Source: Mesobacillus boroniphilus JCM 21738
Lineage (GTDB): Bacteria > Bacillota > Bacilli > Bacillales > Cytobacillaceae
DNA: 64,000 nt
Assembly (NCBI RefSeq): GCF_000517385.1
Contig: NZ_BAUW01000010.1
Span: 1-64,000, forward strand
Direction: 5' to 3'
Shown: one piece after another, positions 16,925-24,932 of the stretch
Layout: every line of letters starts with the position of its first letter
Position numbering within the stretch: position 1 is the stretch's first letter
Notes under the pieces: model-generated
Database searches by the model: none
What the model saw: the letters and a program-made list of their open reading frames with translations, nothing else
Told to the model about the DNA's origin: nothing
Made by a program: the position numbers and the translations under genes

Positions 16925-17215
16925 GCCAGCTCCAGCGCCTAGCCCCTCGATCGTTTGTCTAGCTGCGGCTCCTAACTCCTCGAGACGCTTCGGTCCTGCC
17001 ATTGAAGTCAAAGAACGACTTCACTGGCAGGACCTCCAGCGCTTGTCGGAGTTGGACAGTCGCCTACGCTTTTCGATTTCGGTCCGCCCTTTGAAGTCAA
17101 AGAACGACTTCACTGGTCGGCCCTCCGAGGCACACGATGTGCTAGACCCGCCAGCCACAGGACGTGGCGTTCTTTGGCGGGCAACGATTGTCGGGGCTGA
17201 CCAAGCGCTTGCGCT
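16925..17215. repeat. Composite GC-rich dispersed repeat with nested copies
   Basis: One copy of the element also seen at 63597-63714 (inverted relative to it) starts CTCCAGCGCCTAGCCCCTCGA. It is interrupted by a second copy (16950-17073, from TCGTTTGTCTAGCTGCGG to GTCGCCTACGCTTTTCGA). It then resumes TTCGGTCCGCCC and is interrupted again by about 65 bp before TGTCGGGGCTGACC. Both copies contain GAAGTCAAAGAACGACTTCA, a dyad. No coding capacity is apparent. Confidence 0.8.
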
Positions 17216-17222
17216 TTTCTAT

Positions 17223-18342
17223 TTATCTAACTGCACAACGGTTTGGACCAATTTCCATTTCTCGCTGTTCATCGATATCCGGGTTGATTTTACCCATATT
17301 CATCTGCCTGATTTCCTGGTAGGAGTTAGGCTGAGGAGGAAGGTTCTCGGTTACTGTCTTCCTGAACGTTTCTTCACTGTCGATTTGTAAACCGTGGTTC
17401 TCGGCGTACAGGACGCCAAGTTTTTCTGAAATGCTGCCGTCATCATTCATTTCATTGATTCCCATATAGTGTGCTGGCAGGACAAGGAGTTCGTCGGCAA
17501 GTTCTTTATATCGTTTGTATAAAGTGTTTCTCAAGTCTCCTACCCAATCCTGAGCCAATCCGGCCAGGTCGGGGCGTCCAATTGAGTCGATGAAAAGAAT
17601 GTCACCCGTCAACAAATATTGGTCATCAATGATGAAGAAGTACTTCCGATGGTATGACCCGGAGAATACAACGCCTGGATAACGGTGTTTCCAACCTTGA
17701 TTTCATCGCCATCCTGAAGAGGTTCATAGTGGAATGTCACTTCTTCAGCATCTTTTGGCGGGAGGTAATATTTAGCTCCCACTTGTTCAGCCAGCTTTCT
17801 TCCGCCAGAAATATGGTCTGCATGAAGGTGTGTATCAAGCAAGGCAACAAGCTTGAAATCCTTACCTGACATGAACTCCTCATACTGTTCAATCATCCGG
17901 TTTGTATCGATAATTGCTGCCTCTCCATTTGATTCAACGAGATAGGAAAGGCATCCTTTACCGATACGGACGAACTGGTAAAGGGAACCTCCGTCCTTAA
18001 GGTCGCCGATTTTCACAGGCTCTAAATGTTCACTCCAGCCTTCATGCCGCCTTCAATAGAGTAGACATCCGGATAGCCAGCCTCTTCAATTTGTTCGGCA
18101 ACAAACTCTGACGATCCACCTTTTGCACATACAACGTAAATCTCCTGGTCTTTAGGCAATACATCCTTTATTGGATCGATTCCTTCAAGCAGATCAAAGT
18201 ACGGAGCATTATGGACTTTCACATTTCGGCCTTCGATTTTCCAATCATCGAAGTCATCTGTATTTCTTGCATCAAGGATAAACAGGTCTTCATGGTTAAT
18301 GACTTTTTGCGCTATTTCTTTTGCTGAGATTGTCTTTACCAT
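17223..18342 (-). CDS. Rhodanese-MBL fold persulfide dioxygenase-like enzyme, second copy (two frameshifts)
   Basis: Paralogue of the gene at 1459-2580 with the same layout: rhodanese (VVCAKGGSS active loop, residues 1-105), MBL domain ([39 protein letters not shown]) and the same C-terminal [12 protein letters not shown] missing base near 18033 (KAWSEHLEP) and another near 17636 ([16 protein letters not shown]) split it into three pieces; both repairs restore exact alignment with the paralogue. Overall length equals the first copy, so it is probably intact in the organism. It is third in the operon, 28 bp after the DsrE-like gene. Confidence 0.9.
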
Positions 18343-18370
18343 TTGATTCCTCCTGTTTTGCTTTGATATT

Positions 18371-18760
18371 TTAGAATGTCAATGTAATGTCTGCATCGCT
18401 GGCAAAGTGCAGGAATGAAGCCGCTCCGCCAACGTCAATGCCATCTACGAACTGGTCTTTTTGAAGAGACATAACGTCCATTGTCATCTGGCAGGCAATC
18501 ATTTTAACGCCCATTTCTGCAGCCATTTCAACCAACTGTTCTACTGGAGGAACGTTTTCTCTTGCAAAGCCTTCCTGGAAATGCTCTGTTCCCGCTGGCA
18601 TAGGAAGTTGCTTATGCGCTTCCTTATGGATCAGGTTCAGCCCTTCAAATGTGAAGAAGATTCCTACTTCTGCGTCTGTTGCCGCTGCAGCAGTTGCGAT
18701 ATTGAATACTTTGTATGCATCGAACATTCCGCCGTTAGAGGCGATGATAGCTACTTTCAT
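18371..18760 (-). CDS. DsrE-like protein, second copy
   Basis: 129 residues of the DsrE superfamily: KVAIIASNGGMFDAYKVFNIA at the N terminus and MIACQMTMDVMSL with the likely sulfur-carrying Cys. ATG 18760 is chosen over an upstream codon because AAGGAGGAACCAAAA precedes it. It is shorter and diverged from the copy at 3231-3710. Here the gene lies second, after the TusA-rhodanese gene, the reverse of the first operon. Confidence 0.88.
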   Translation of the reverse strand: MKVAIIASNGGMFDAYKVFNIATAAAATDAEVGIFFTFEGLNLIHKEAHKQLPMPAGTEHFQEGFARENVPPVEQLVEMAAEMGVKMIACQMTMDVMSLQKDQFVDGIDVGGAASFLHFASDADITLTF

Positions 18761-18773
18761 TTTTGGTTCCTCC

Positions 18774-19352
18774 TTATTTTTCAACTGATGTTTCCGTAGG
18801 GCCTGTCCAGTCCTTCATTCCCGAAACAACATTAATTGTTTTTTTGAATCCTTTTTCTGACAGCTTCTTTGCTGCCATGTCACTTCTTGAGCCGGAGCGG
18901 CAAATGATATATACATCCTCTTCAGGGTCCAGTTCATTAAAACGCTGTTCCAATTCCCCAAGTGGAATTGATTTCGCATTCGGGATGTGCCCAAAGGCGT
19001 ACTCAGCTGATTCCCTGACATCAAGAATCGATATTTTTTCATTACCCTCAAGTTTTGCCAGCACTTCTTCGAGTGTGGCCGTATGTGGGTGAGGTGATTC
19101 ATTGTTTAGTTCATCTTCACTAGCTTTACGGAGATAGTGTTTAAGCACATCTCCTTCAGTTATAGTACCGAGGTATTGATTGCCTGTACTCTCAGCCCAT
19201 GCTTTAAGGTCTGTTGTTGATCCTTTATCAGTAGCCTGCACCTCGATGACCTGGCCAGGCTCCAGTTCATTCATAGTTTTCTTTGTTTTGACAATCGGCA
19301 TCGGGCACGCAAGTCCTTTTGCGTCCAGTACTTTATCCGCAGAAATTGACAT
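18774..19352 (-). CDS. TusA-rhodanese fusion sulfurtransferase, second copy
   Basis: 192 residues, the same length as the copy at 2625-3203. TusA part: LDAKGLACPMPIVKTKK. Rhodanese part: ISILDVRESAEYAFGHIPNA with the active-site loop CRSGSRSDMA. First gene of the second persulfide operon, ATG after GGGGGATTACT, with promoter and operator-like dyad upstream. Confidence 0.92.
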   Translation of the reverse strand: MSISADKVLDAKGLACPMPIVKTKKTMNELEPGQVIEVQATDKGSTTDLKAWAESTGNQYLGTITEGDVLKHYLRKASEDELNNESPHPHTATLEEVLAKLEGNEKISILDVRESAEYAFGHIPNAKSIPLGELEQRFNELDPEEDVYIICRSGSRSDMAAKKLSEKGFKKTINVVSGMKDWTGPTETSVEK

Positions 19353-19426
19353 AGTAATCCCCCTTCCTAAACATTAGTATTAATGAATTCGCGGAATCCA
19401 TACTGCAAAAATACTCCCTAGTTTAT

Positions 19427-19442
19427 ATACCTCCTAAGGTAA
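19427..19442 (-). promoter_or_regulatory. CsoR/CstR-type operator dyad, site 3
   Basis: ATACCTCCTAAGGTAA is a 16-bp dyad (TACC-N5-AGGTA core) matching the spacing of sites at 3797 and 10799. It lies 13 bp downstream of the -10 box of the second operon. Confidence 0.5.
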
Positions 19443-19455
19443 AAACTATGCTTAT

Positions 19456-19484
19456 ATTGTAAAAAAACTTTAAAAAAACAGCAA
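19456..19484 (-). promoter_or_regulatory. Promoter of the second persulfide operon
   Basis: On the minus strand TTGCTG (19479-19484), 17 bp, TACAAT (19456-19461). The -35 box lies within the terminator stem of the gene upstream. Confidence 0.5.
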
Positions 19485-19505
19485 CCAATTTGTCTTGGCT
19501 GCTGT
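19471..19505 (-). terminator. Terminator of the hypothetical gene at 19513
   Basis: On the minus strand CAGCAGCCAA pairs with TTGGTTGCTG (one G-T pair) and is followed by seven T. Confidence 0.75.
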
Positions 19506-19512
19506 TCCATGC

Positions 19513-19874
19513 TTATTCTTTGCCATAATAGGTATTTGGATAAGAAGGATTGGCATATCCGTTCCTGCTCAACCATGGAATATAACTCACTGGGTTCACA
19601 CTGATTGCATACTTGAACATATTGTTCATCATACTGTCGGTCCCCATAAAGGACATATTCATTACCATGTACATTGCTTTGATCGTATTGAACTGCGAAA
19701 GCTCAACTACATAGACGATTCTGTCTGCCATCACCCAATTTGGCCTTCTGTCCATAAAATCCTGTCAGCCATGAATCCGATCTGATCTTCTGTATATAAA
19801 ACACCATTAAGGGCCTGGGTAAACGTATCAGCTCCCATTTGTCCCACATACACAATAGCTCTGCTTGTTGCCAT
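19513..19874 (-). CDS. Hypothetical protein, about 120 aa (frameshifted)
   Basis: Starts MATSRAIVYVGQMGADTFTQ after GGGAGGTGAACGCA and loses frame near 19745. The second part reads MADRIVYVVELSQFNTIKAM to a Tyr/Asn-rich end (NPSYPNTYYGKE). The two halves look weakly alike (MADRI...; IVYV). No known domain, signal peptide or membrane helix was recognised. It ends at a good terminator, which supports a real gene. Confidence 0.6.
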
Positions 19875-20045
19875 TGCGTTCACCTCCCAATAGTCAGGAT
19901 ATGTACCCCAGGGAGGATGGTGCCTGGCTAATTGCAAGGCTATTGCAATAGCGAAAGTGGCCAAAGACCCACAGCAAACGATGCCGTGGTTCCCCTATTC
20001 AATTCTCCCGTTGACCAAAAGCAGATTCCATGTCTTGACTCCATC
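19875..20045 (-). other. Intergenic stretch with possible RNA structure
   Basis: 170 bp between the TVP38 gene and the hypothetical gene. On the minus strand GGGGAACCAC and GTGGGTC can pair around a short loop, and GCTATTGCAATAGC is a perfect dyad. No known leader RNA was recognised. Confidence 0.35.
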
Positions 20046-20597
20046 TTACTTCCTTGTTGTCCAATAATAATATGAGATCCCGGCCAACCCCACAAATATT
20101 GCCGCCGCAAGCTGGTATTGTGTTTCCCAGCCAAGTACAGTATGAACTGAATATGCCTCGATAAAGAGAGCCGGGACTTTGCCAATTGTACTTGATACGG
20201 TAAAATTCCCCGTCCCCATTGCGCTGTATGAAGCGGCCAGGGTGACGAGTCCGGACGGTGCGAACGGGAAAAGCCTTAATAAAATCACTAGCACTAACGC
20301 CTCCATGCCATGTGTTTGTTTAAGCCTTTCCAATGTTTTAATCGTTCTTGATGAATCTTTATTGCCGCTCAGCTTTTTAAGACCTTTCCGATACAGAATA
20401 AAACTTATGACCGCTCCTAAAGCTTCACCGAAAATAGAAAGCACGAGCCCCCAGACAAATCCGAAGTAAACGATGTTCGCAGCTGTCACAAAAGCACTCG
20501 GAATAATACCGGCTATGGCGATCACTATACTGGCTGCAAGGCTAATGATAATGGCGAGCCAAACCGGCTGGCCAGATAGAGTTTCTAATAATGACAT
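20046..20597 (-). CDS. TVP38/TMEM64 (VTT domain) family membrane protein
   Basis: 183 residues with the SNARE-associated/VTT fold: several helices, the motif FGEALGAVISF and the conserved LRLFPFAPSGLVTLAASYS. The family includes lipid scramblase-like DedA relatives. ATG 20597 follows GGAGGCTGGCTT. A candidate partner is not evident. Confidence 0.85.
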   Translation of the reverse strand: MSLLETLSGQPVWLAIIISLAASIVIAIAGIIPSAFVTAANIVYFGFVWGLVLSIFGEALGAVISFILYRKGLKKLSGNKDSSRTIKTLERLKQTHGMEALVLVILLRLFPFAPSGLVTLAASYSAMGTGNFTVSSTIGKVPALFIEAYSVHTVLGWETQYQLAAAIFVGLAGISYYYWTTRK

Positions 20598-20701
20598 AAG
20601 CCAGCCTCCAGTCAAATTTCAAAACTTTGTCACTGCTTCTGCTTAGTTTTTGCAAACTGTCCCGGTAAGATTTATGTATACCTGAAAGGAGCTGACCAGA
20701 C

Positions 20702-20955
20702 ATGAAAAAACTATCGTTAAGTTTTTGGGCGCAGCATTGATACTTGGAGCAAGTACTGCTGCCTTTGCAGAAGAAGGGACAGAAGGTAAAGGTACTTTTA
20801 ATTTTGGCCAGATGAAGCCGTTAATCGAAAAGATGCACCCAAACTTGTCCGATGAAGAAGTCAAGCAAATGTACAATAACTGCCACGGAACAAACGGTTC
20901 TATGCCGAGCAAGAACTTTAATATGATGGATAGCAATCACATGAATAATCTGTAA
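20702..20955 (+). CDS. Small secreted protein with CHGTNG motif (frameshifted near start)
   Basis: About 84 residues: signal peptide (MKK...FLGAALILGASTAAFA) then EEGTEGKGTFNFGQMKPLIEKMHPNLSDEEVKQMYNNCHGTNGSMPSKNF. An indel within the first ten codons (near 20715) breaks the frame; ATG 20702 has AAAGGAGCTGACCAG upstream. The single Cys in NNCHGTNG recalls the CHG of c-type cytochromes but lacks the first Cys of CXXCH. Function unknown. A promoter-like TTGCAA-N17-TATGTA lies at 20648-20676. Confidence 0.65.
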
Positions 20956-21003
20956 TAACATTTCCAACATTTCATTCTAGGTGTTGTTAACGACTGACAA
21001 GAG

Positions 21004-21034
21004 AGGTTCTGGTAAAATCCAGAGCCTTTCTCTT
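21004..21034 (+). terminator. Terminator of the small secreted protein gene
   Basis: AGGTTCTGG pairs with CCAGAGCCT (one G-T pair), followed by TTCTCTT. Confidence 0.6.
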
Positions 21035-21148
21035 ATCTATTTTAGCTTAAGATGTTGCTGAAAACACGAAGAAGGAAAATTGACATGAATTTATAGCCGC
21101 ATTAAAAAACAACCTGACCAAAACGGTCCAGGCTGTCTCAAAATTTCT

Positions 21149-21400
21149 TTAAACAAACACTTCATTATAATCATGCTGGGACGGCAAATCAGCTACGATT
21201 GTACCGCTTTGCGAGTGCTGGGACGGCAGGTCAGCTATTGTTGTGCCGCTCTGCGAGTGCTGGGACGGCAGGTCAGCTATTGTTGTGCCGCTCTGCGAGT
21301 GCTGTGATGGCAGGTCGGCCAGGTTCCTGTCCGCAGAATTCAAACCGATAACACCAGCAACAAACGCCGCAAAAAGGGTTAATATCAATGTCTTCTTCAT
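21149..21400 (-). CDS. PapR-like signalling propeptide with four ADLPSQH copies
   Basis: 83 residues. A Sec-type signal peptide (MKKTLILTLFAAFVAGVIGL) precedes four copies of ADLPSQH at residues 28-34, 42-48, 56-62 and 70-76, separated by SQSGTTI, SQSGTTI and SQSGTIV; the tail is DYNEVFV. ADLPSQH shares its first four residues with the B. cereus quorum-sensing heptapeptide PapR (ADLPFEF). ATG 21400 has AGGAGGTTTATA upstream. It starts 41 bp after a PlcR-like regulator on the same strand, the plcR-papR order. Inference: the peptide is exported, cut, re-imported by an oligopeptide permease and bound by the TPR regulator. Confidence 0.85.
   Translation of the reverse strand: MKKTLILTLFAAFVAGVIGLNSADRNLADLPSQHSQSGTTIADLPSQHSQSGTTIADLPSQHSQSGTIVADLPSQHDYNEVFV
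21173..21319 (-). repeat. 42-bp coding repeats of the propeptide
   Basis: Four 42-bp (14-codon) units encode ADLPSQH plus spacer. The two central units are identical at the DNA level, pointing to recent unit duplication; the outer ones differ at a few bases. Confidence 0.9.
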
Positions 21401-21441
21401 TATAAACCTCCTCTGCCTAGGCAATCTTTCATAAAATACAA

Positions 21442-22329
21442 TCAACAATATTTCAATAATTTTTCCATTTCATTCGTTACTAAGCTGACAAACTTCTCAT
21501 TCTTCTGCAGCTTGAAAATCATGACCGCTTTTTCTAGATATTCCTTGCCTTTGTTTTCTTTACCCAATTTAATATAATTCATGCCTGTTTGGTAATAAAG
21601 TTCTCCAAATAAATACATATTTTCTTCATATATACAATTGTCGATTCCTTTACTACAGTAGATGAGGGATTCTTCATATCTCTCAAGCTTTGACAGTGCC
21701 TGGGCAAGGCCGTAGAGAATCCTTAGCCAGATTCTTGAATCCAGGACTTGAGGCAGCCCCGTCAGCTCATTCAGGGCATTCTGAAAAAGTTCGACAGCCT
21801 TGTCCAGGTTCCCGCTATCTTTTTCGATGATGGCCATACTGGTCAAAATCTCAATTTCGCGCTCTGACATTCCAGTCTGTTCCTGATGCGTCATATTCAA
21901 TGCCTCATCAAGCAGCCCAATTGATTGCTTTCTATCTCCTTCAAGGTAGTAGGTGCAAATCCCTTGGTGCCATACCAAAAATTGATTGAAGGATGTATGT
22001 TTGAACAGCGGATTATCCTGCTCCTTCTGGATTATTTCGTTAATGGCAGCATAATCCCGCTCTCTTTTATACTTTTTGATTAATTCCGTGACAGCGATTG
22101 CGTAATTGTATGTATCAGTGGAAGCAATATCGAAGAAATGGTTAAGCTCTACCTCAAGCTTTGAAGCCATCTTGAATAATTGATCGATTGTTGGATATTT
22201 CTCTTCTTTTTCAAATTGAATGATATCCACTTCAGAACATATACCTTCAGCCAACTGTGCCTCAGTCAATCCTTTAAAAACTCTTGAAGACCTTAGAATT
22301 TCTCCGAAGTTATACCCAACCAGGCTCAT
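21442..22329 (-). CDS. PlcR-like HTH-TPR transcriptional regulator
   Basis: 295 residues. An XRE-type helix-turn-helix (FGEILRSSRVFKGLTEAQLA ... IDQLFKMASKLEVELNHFF, residues 8-68) is followed by five or so TPR-like helical pairs (FNQFLVWHQGICTYYLEGD, SMAIIEKDSGNLDKAVELF, RYEESLIYCSKGID, GELYYQTGMNYIKLGKE). Order, length and several segments match the RRNPP regulator PlcR, which binds its re-imported heptapeptide in the TPR groove. The next gene encodes a PapR-like propeptide. No perfect PlcR box (TATGNAN4TNCATA) was found upstream; a half-match TATGATAATATATAAA lies at about 22351-22366 on the minus strand. Confidence 0.87.
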   Translation of the reverse strand: MSLVGYNFGEILRSSRVFKGLTEAQLAEGICSEVDIIQFEKEEKYPTIDQLFKMASKLEVELNHFFDIASTDTYNYAIAVTELIKKYKRERDYAAINEIIQKEQDNPLFKHTSFNQFLVWHQGICTYYLEGDRKQSIGLLDEALNMTHQEQTGMSEREIEILTSMAIIEKDSGNLDKAVELFQNALNELTGLPQVLDSRIWLRILYGLAQALSKLERYEESLIYCSKGIDNCIYEENMYLFGELYYQTGMNYIKLGKENKGKEYLEKAVMIFKLQKNEKFVSLVTNEMEKLLKYC

Positions 22330-22432
22330 CCCTACACCCCATTTAAACGTAATTATTTATATATTATCATAGTGTTTGTAAAATTTAAAAATTTGTAGAA
22401 GGGCAGAGACCGGAATGGCAATGGGCCTTCAT

Positions 22433-22588
22433 TCATTGATAAGAAATGTAGTGCAATGCGATACACGCTAATGCTAAAAAAATGACAACAATAGATCCTA
22501 TTTTATTTTTTTGCCGCCAGAGCGTTATGCCAAATAATAGATAGTACATAATGATTAAAGCAATGGCAATCCACATAATTACTATCAT
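22433..22588 (-). CDS. Small membrane protein, fourth gene of the ger operon
   Basis: 51 residues with two helices (IVIMWIAIALIIMYYLLFGI and IGSIVVIFLALACIALHYI). The ATG directly abuts the stop of the GerC-type gene, so translation is likely coupled. Some ger operons carry a small fourth gene (GerD-like or GerK-associated membrane peptides); assignment is by position only. Confidence 0.65.
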   Translation of the reverse strand: MIVIMWIAIALIIMYYLLFGITLWRQKNKIGSIVVIFLALACIALHYISYQ

Positions 22589-23845
22589 CTAATCCCTCAC
22601 TTCTTCAAGCTTAGGCAGTTTCGACTGGCGTCCAAATTCACCAAATCGAATGGAGACATTTACCTTCACTTTTGCATCAGGATATGTCTTCATCCAGTCA
22701 AATTTCCTGAATTCCTTTAGAGTTGCAAACTCTTTCCTCATGGGGATCGATAAATCAAATGTATCTCCTTTTAACTCTTGCTGTGTATAAAGAATAAATT
22801 CCGTGAAATTTTTTTCTATCCCAGCTGTAAGAGACTTTTTAAGCTCTTTAACCTTTTCTAGGTTCTTTGCGTAATTGATCATGCTTGGGTCGCTGTATAC
22901 TTCTATAAATAACGGAACATCTATTTCAATGGTTGGCCTGCCCTTTTCAGGTATCAGCTTATATTTATTTTCTCTTTTTTGAGATATCCTTATGGAGAGC
23001 TTATATCTTTCGTCAAACGGATCTTGAATGGCAGTCAGGATATCCTCAGTATTCCATGTATTGTTCAACAGACTCGATATCCTTGTCTCTTCTCCTGTTA
23101 TTTTGCCGATCATTTTTCCTTCCTTAAATACTGCGGAACCGATAAACTGGGCACTGTTGGTTGTACCCTCCACTTGAATTTCCCCGGCCAGCAAGTCGTC
23201 ATCTGTTGTTTGCACTTCATCTTTCTTTATTTTTTCTGTTGTTGCGTAAATCGCCAGAAATAAATCTGCATCGCTTTCCGTTACACGGTAAAATCCATTC
23301 AGGTCAGCTTCGGGAATCATGCCTGTTTCCTGTCCTCTTTCGATCATTAGTTCCAAAAATTTATGGGGTCTGGTTTCAATCTTGGGTTTATTATTTCTTA
23401 TGAAATCAGCGGCATTTTCCCGAGAGACAATGAACTGTGCACTTCGTTTAATTTCCCGGTCCTTGGTTGCATTGTATATTATCCTGATAAAATCAGGATC
23501 CCTGGCTAATTCTTCTGAAACGATAAGAACCTGCAGAAGATCATAGGATATTTCCTTCGCCACTATAGTATTAGCTGTATTACGCGATGAGATAAAATCA
23601 TCCGCGACCAAAGTCACGATTTCCTGCGACGGTTCATTCGATCCTCCCGCAGTCTGCTGTGAACCCACCTCCGGGTTTGCAATCAGATAGGTTACGTTGA
23701 CCTTTCCCTCTACCTTATGTTTATCAAGTCCTATACCAATGACATATGCTTTCTCATCCAGTTCCTTATGGTCCCAGCAGCCTGACAGGCTCAATGTAAC
23801 TGCCGTCAGGAAAATCACTTTAATCATTTTAGAGTGAAGTATCAT
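22589..23845 (-). CDS. Ger(x)C family spore germination lipoprotein
   Basis: 418 residues with lipobox LSLSGC followed by WDHKELDEKAYVIGIGLDK, the typical GerC beginning, and the C-terminal germination domain with FTEFILYTQQELKGD. C subunit of a nutrient germinant receptor in the spore inner membrane. Starts within the end of the GerB-type gene (17-bp overlap). Confidence 0.92.
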   Translation of the reverse strand: MILHSKMIKVIFLTAVTLSLSGCWDHKELDEKAYVIGIGLDKHKVEGKVNVTYLIANPEVGSQQTAGGSNEPSQEIVTLVADDFISSRNTANTIVAKEISYDLLQVLIVSEELARDPDFIRIIYNATKDREIKRSAQFIVSRENAADFIRNNKPKIETRPHKFLELMIERGQETGMIPEADLNGFYRVTESDADLFLAIYATTEKIKKDEVQTTDDDLLAGEIQVEGTTNSAQFIGSAVFKEGKMIGKITGEETRISSLLNNTWNTEDILTAIQDPFDERYKLSIRISQKRENKYKLIPEKGRPTIEIDVPLFIEVYSDPSMINYAKNLEKVKELKKSLTAGIEKNFTEFILYTQQELKGDTFDLSIPMRKEFATLKEFRKFDWMKTYPDAKVKVNVSIRFGEFGRQSKLPKLEEVRD

Positions 23846-24929
23846 TCTTAAAATCCCCCCGAATTTTTGCCACGATCCACATAAATGGCGGAAGAATCAT
23901 GAAGGCAGGACTTAATAATACAAGTATTTTTTCCCTTACATTGTAGAGTGTGATAGATGGAGCGTCAGGTGATAATCCGATTAGCAAAATGATTGTCGCG
24001 ATCAAAGGAATGAGATATTCAAACTCCTTAATCTTCAGAATCCCTGCCATCAATGAAGCAATTAGATATAGATAAAACGAAAAACGGATAAAAGTTGCAA
24101 CCAGCCAAAAGGGGAAAAATAATGTTTCAACGTTTGCTAAAAAGCCAATTTGAATAAATCGGATTGTTTCATGAAAAGGATAGTTCAGCATTTCAGCAGT
24201 CGTATAGTCAAATAAAACAACATACGCCACCAGTGCCAGGCTCAGTTCCACTGTTATAAATACCAGAGATATGAGTGTTCCTTTTTTCATATCCTTATAT
24301 GATGAGATGAGTGGCATGATCAATGCAAGGTAGAAAAAATCGACAAATATCGAAACATTTTTTACAGACGCTTTTGCGACTTCAAGAGGTCCTTCACCCC
24401 AGAACGGGAAAAGGTAGCCTAGTGTACCTTTTTTAAAAGTAAAAATCAGGGCAAAGAACAAAGTGATTTTAATATATGGCAGCAAAAGCCAGGATACGGC
24501 GCCAATCTGTTCAATCCCCCTCTTTGCTCCGTAAGCACAAATAAACATCAGGATGATGTAAAGGATGATAGCTGGCGTTTTCGTAAAATACATCGAGCCA
24601 ATAATGTCCACGTAGGTACCTGAGTCAGCAATGACTGCCGTTGTTCCAGTGATTAACAGGCAAATAGATAAGAGCGTTCCAAAAAACCTGCCAAAAAGAT
24701 GCAGCAGAATTTCATGCAGGTTTTTTCCTTTATGCGCTGAATAAACTTTTATCAAGAATATTATAGGAAGTAATGACAAAATCCCGATTAGCAACACTGC
24801 CAACCAGCCTGCATTTTTTGCATGTTCATAAATGATCGCAGGTGTGTCGTCACTTAATTTGGCCCCAATAGTCAACGAGATTAGCGCGAAATATTCTTTT
24901 ATGCCAATTTTTCCCTTATCCTGTCTCAT
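23829..24929 (-). CDS. GerB family germinant receptor permease-like subunit
   Basis: 366 residues with about ten helices; GerAB/ArcD/ProY (APC superfamily) type: IGIKEYFALISLTIGAKLSDDTP at the N terminus. This is the subunit thought to bind the germinant. Its start is 3 bp after the GerA-type stop. Confidence 0.92.
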   Translation of the reverse strand: MRQDKGKIGIKEYFALISLTIGAKLSDDTPAIIYEHAKNAGWLAVLLIGILSLLPIIFLIKVYSAHKGKNLHEILLHLFGRFFGTLLSICLLITGTTAVIADSGTYVDIIGSMYFTKTPAIILYIILMFICAYGAKRGIEQIGAVSWLLLPYIKITLFFALIFTFKKGTLGYLFPFWGEGPLEVAKASVKNVSIFVDFFYLALIMPLISSYKDMKKGTLISLVFITVELSLALVAYVVLFDYTTAEMLNYPFHETIRFIQIGFLANVETLFFPFWLVATFIRFSFYLYLIASLMAGILKIKEFEYLIPLIATIILLIGLSPDAPSITLYNVREKILVLLSPAFMILPPFMWIVAKIRGDFKNDTSL

Positions 24930-24932
24930 CGC

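Noticed and set aside
16925-17215. Insertion sequence with transposase
   Set aside because: No reading frame of suitable size; only non-coding dyads.
21149-21400. LPSQH repeats as sortase signals
   Set aside because: No LPXTG consensus, no terminal hydrophobic helix and basic tail; the propeptide context fits better.
22330-22432. PlcR box upstream of the PlcR-like gene
   Set aside because: The best match, TATGATAATATATAAA, keeps only one half of TATGNAN4TNCATA.
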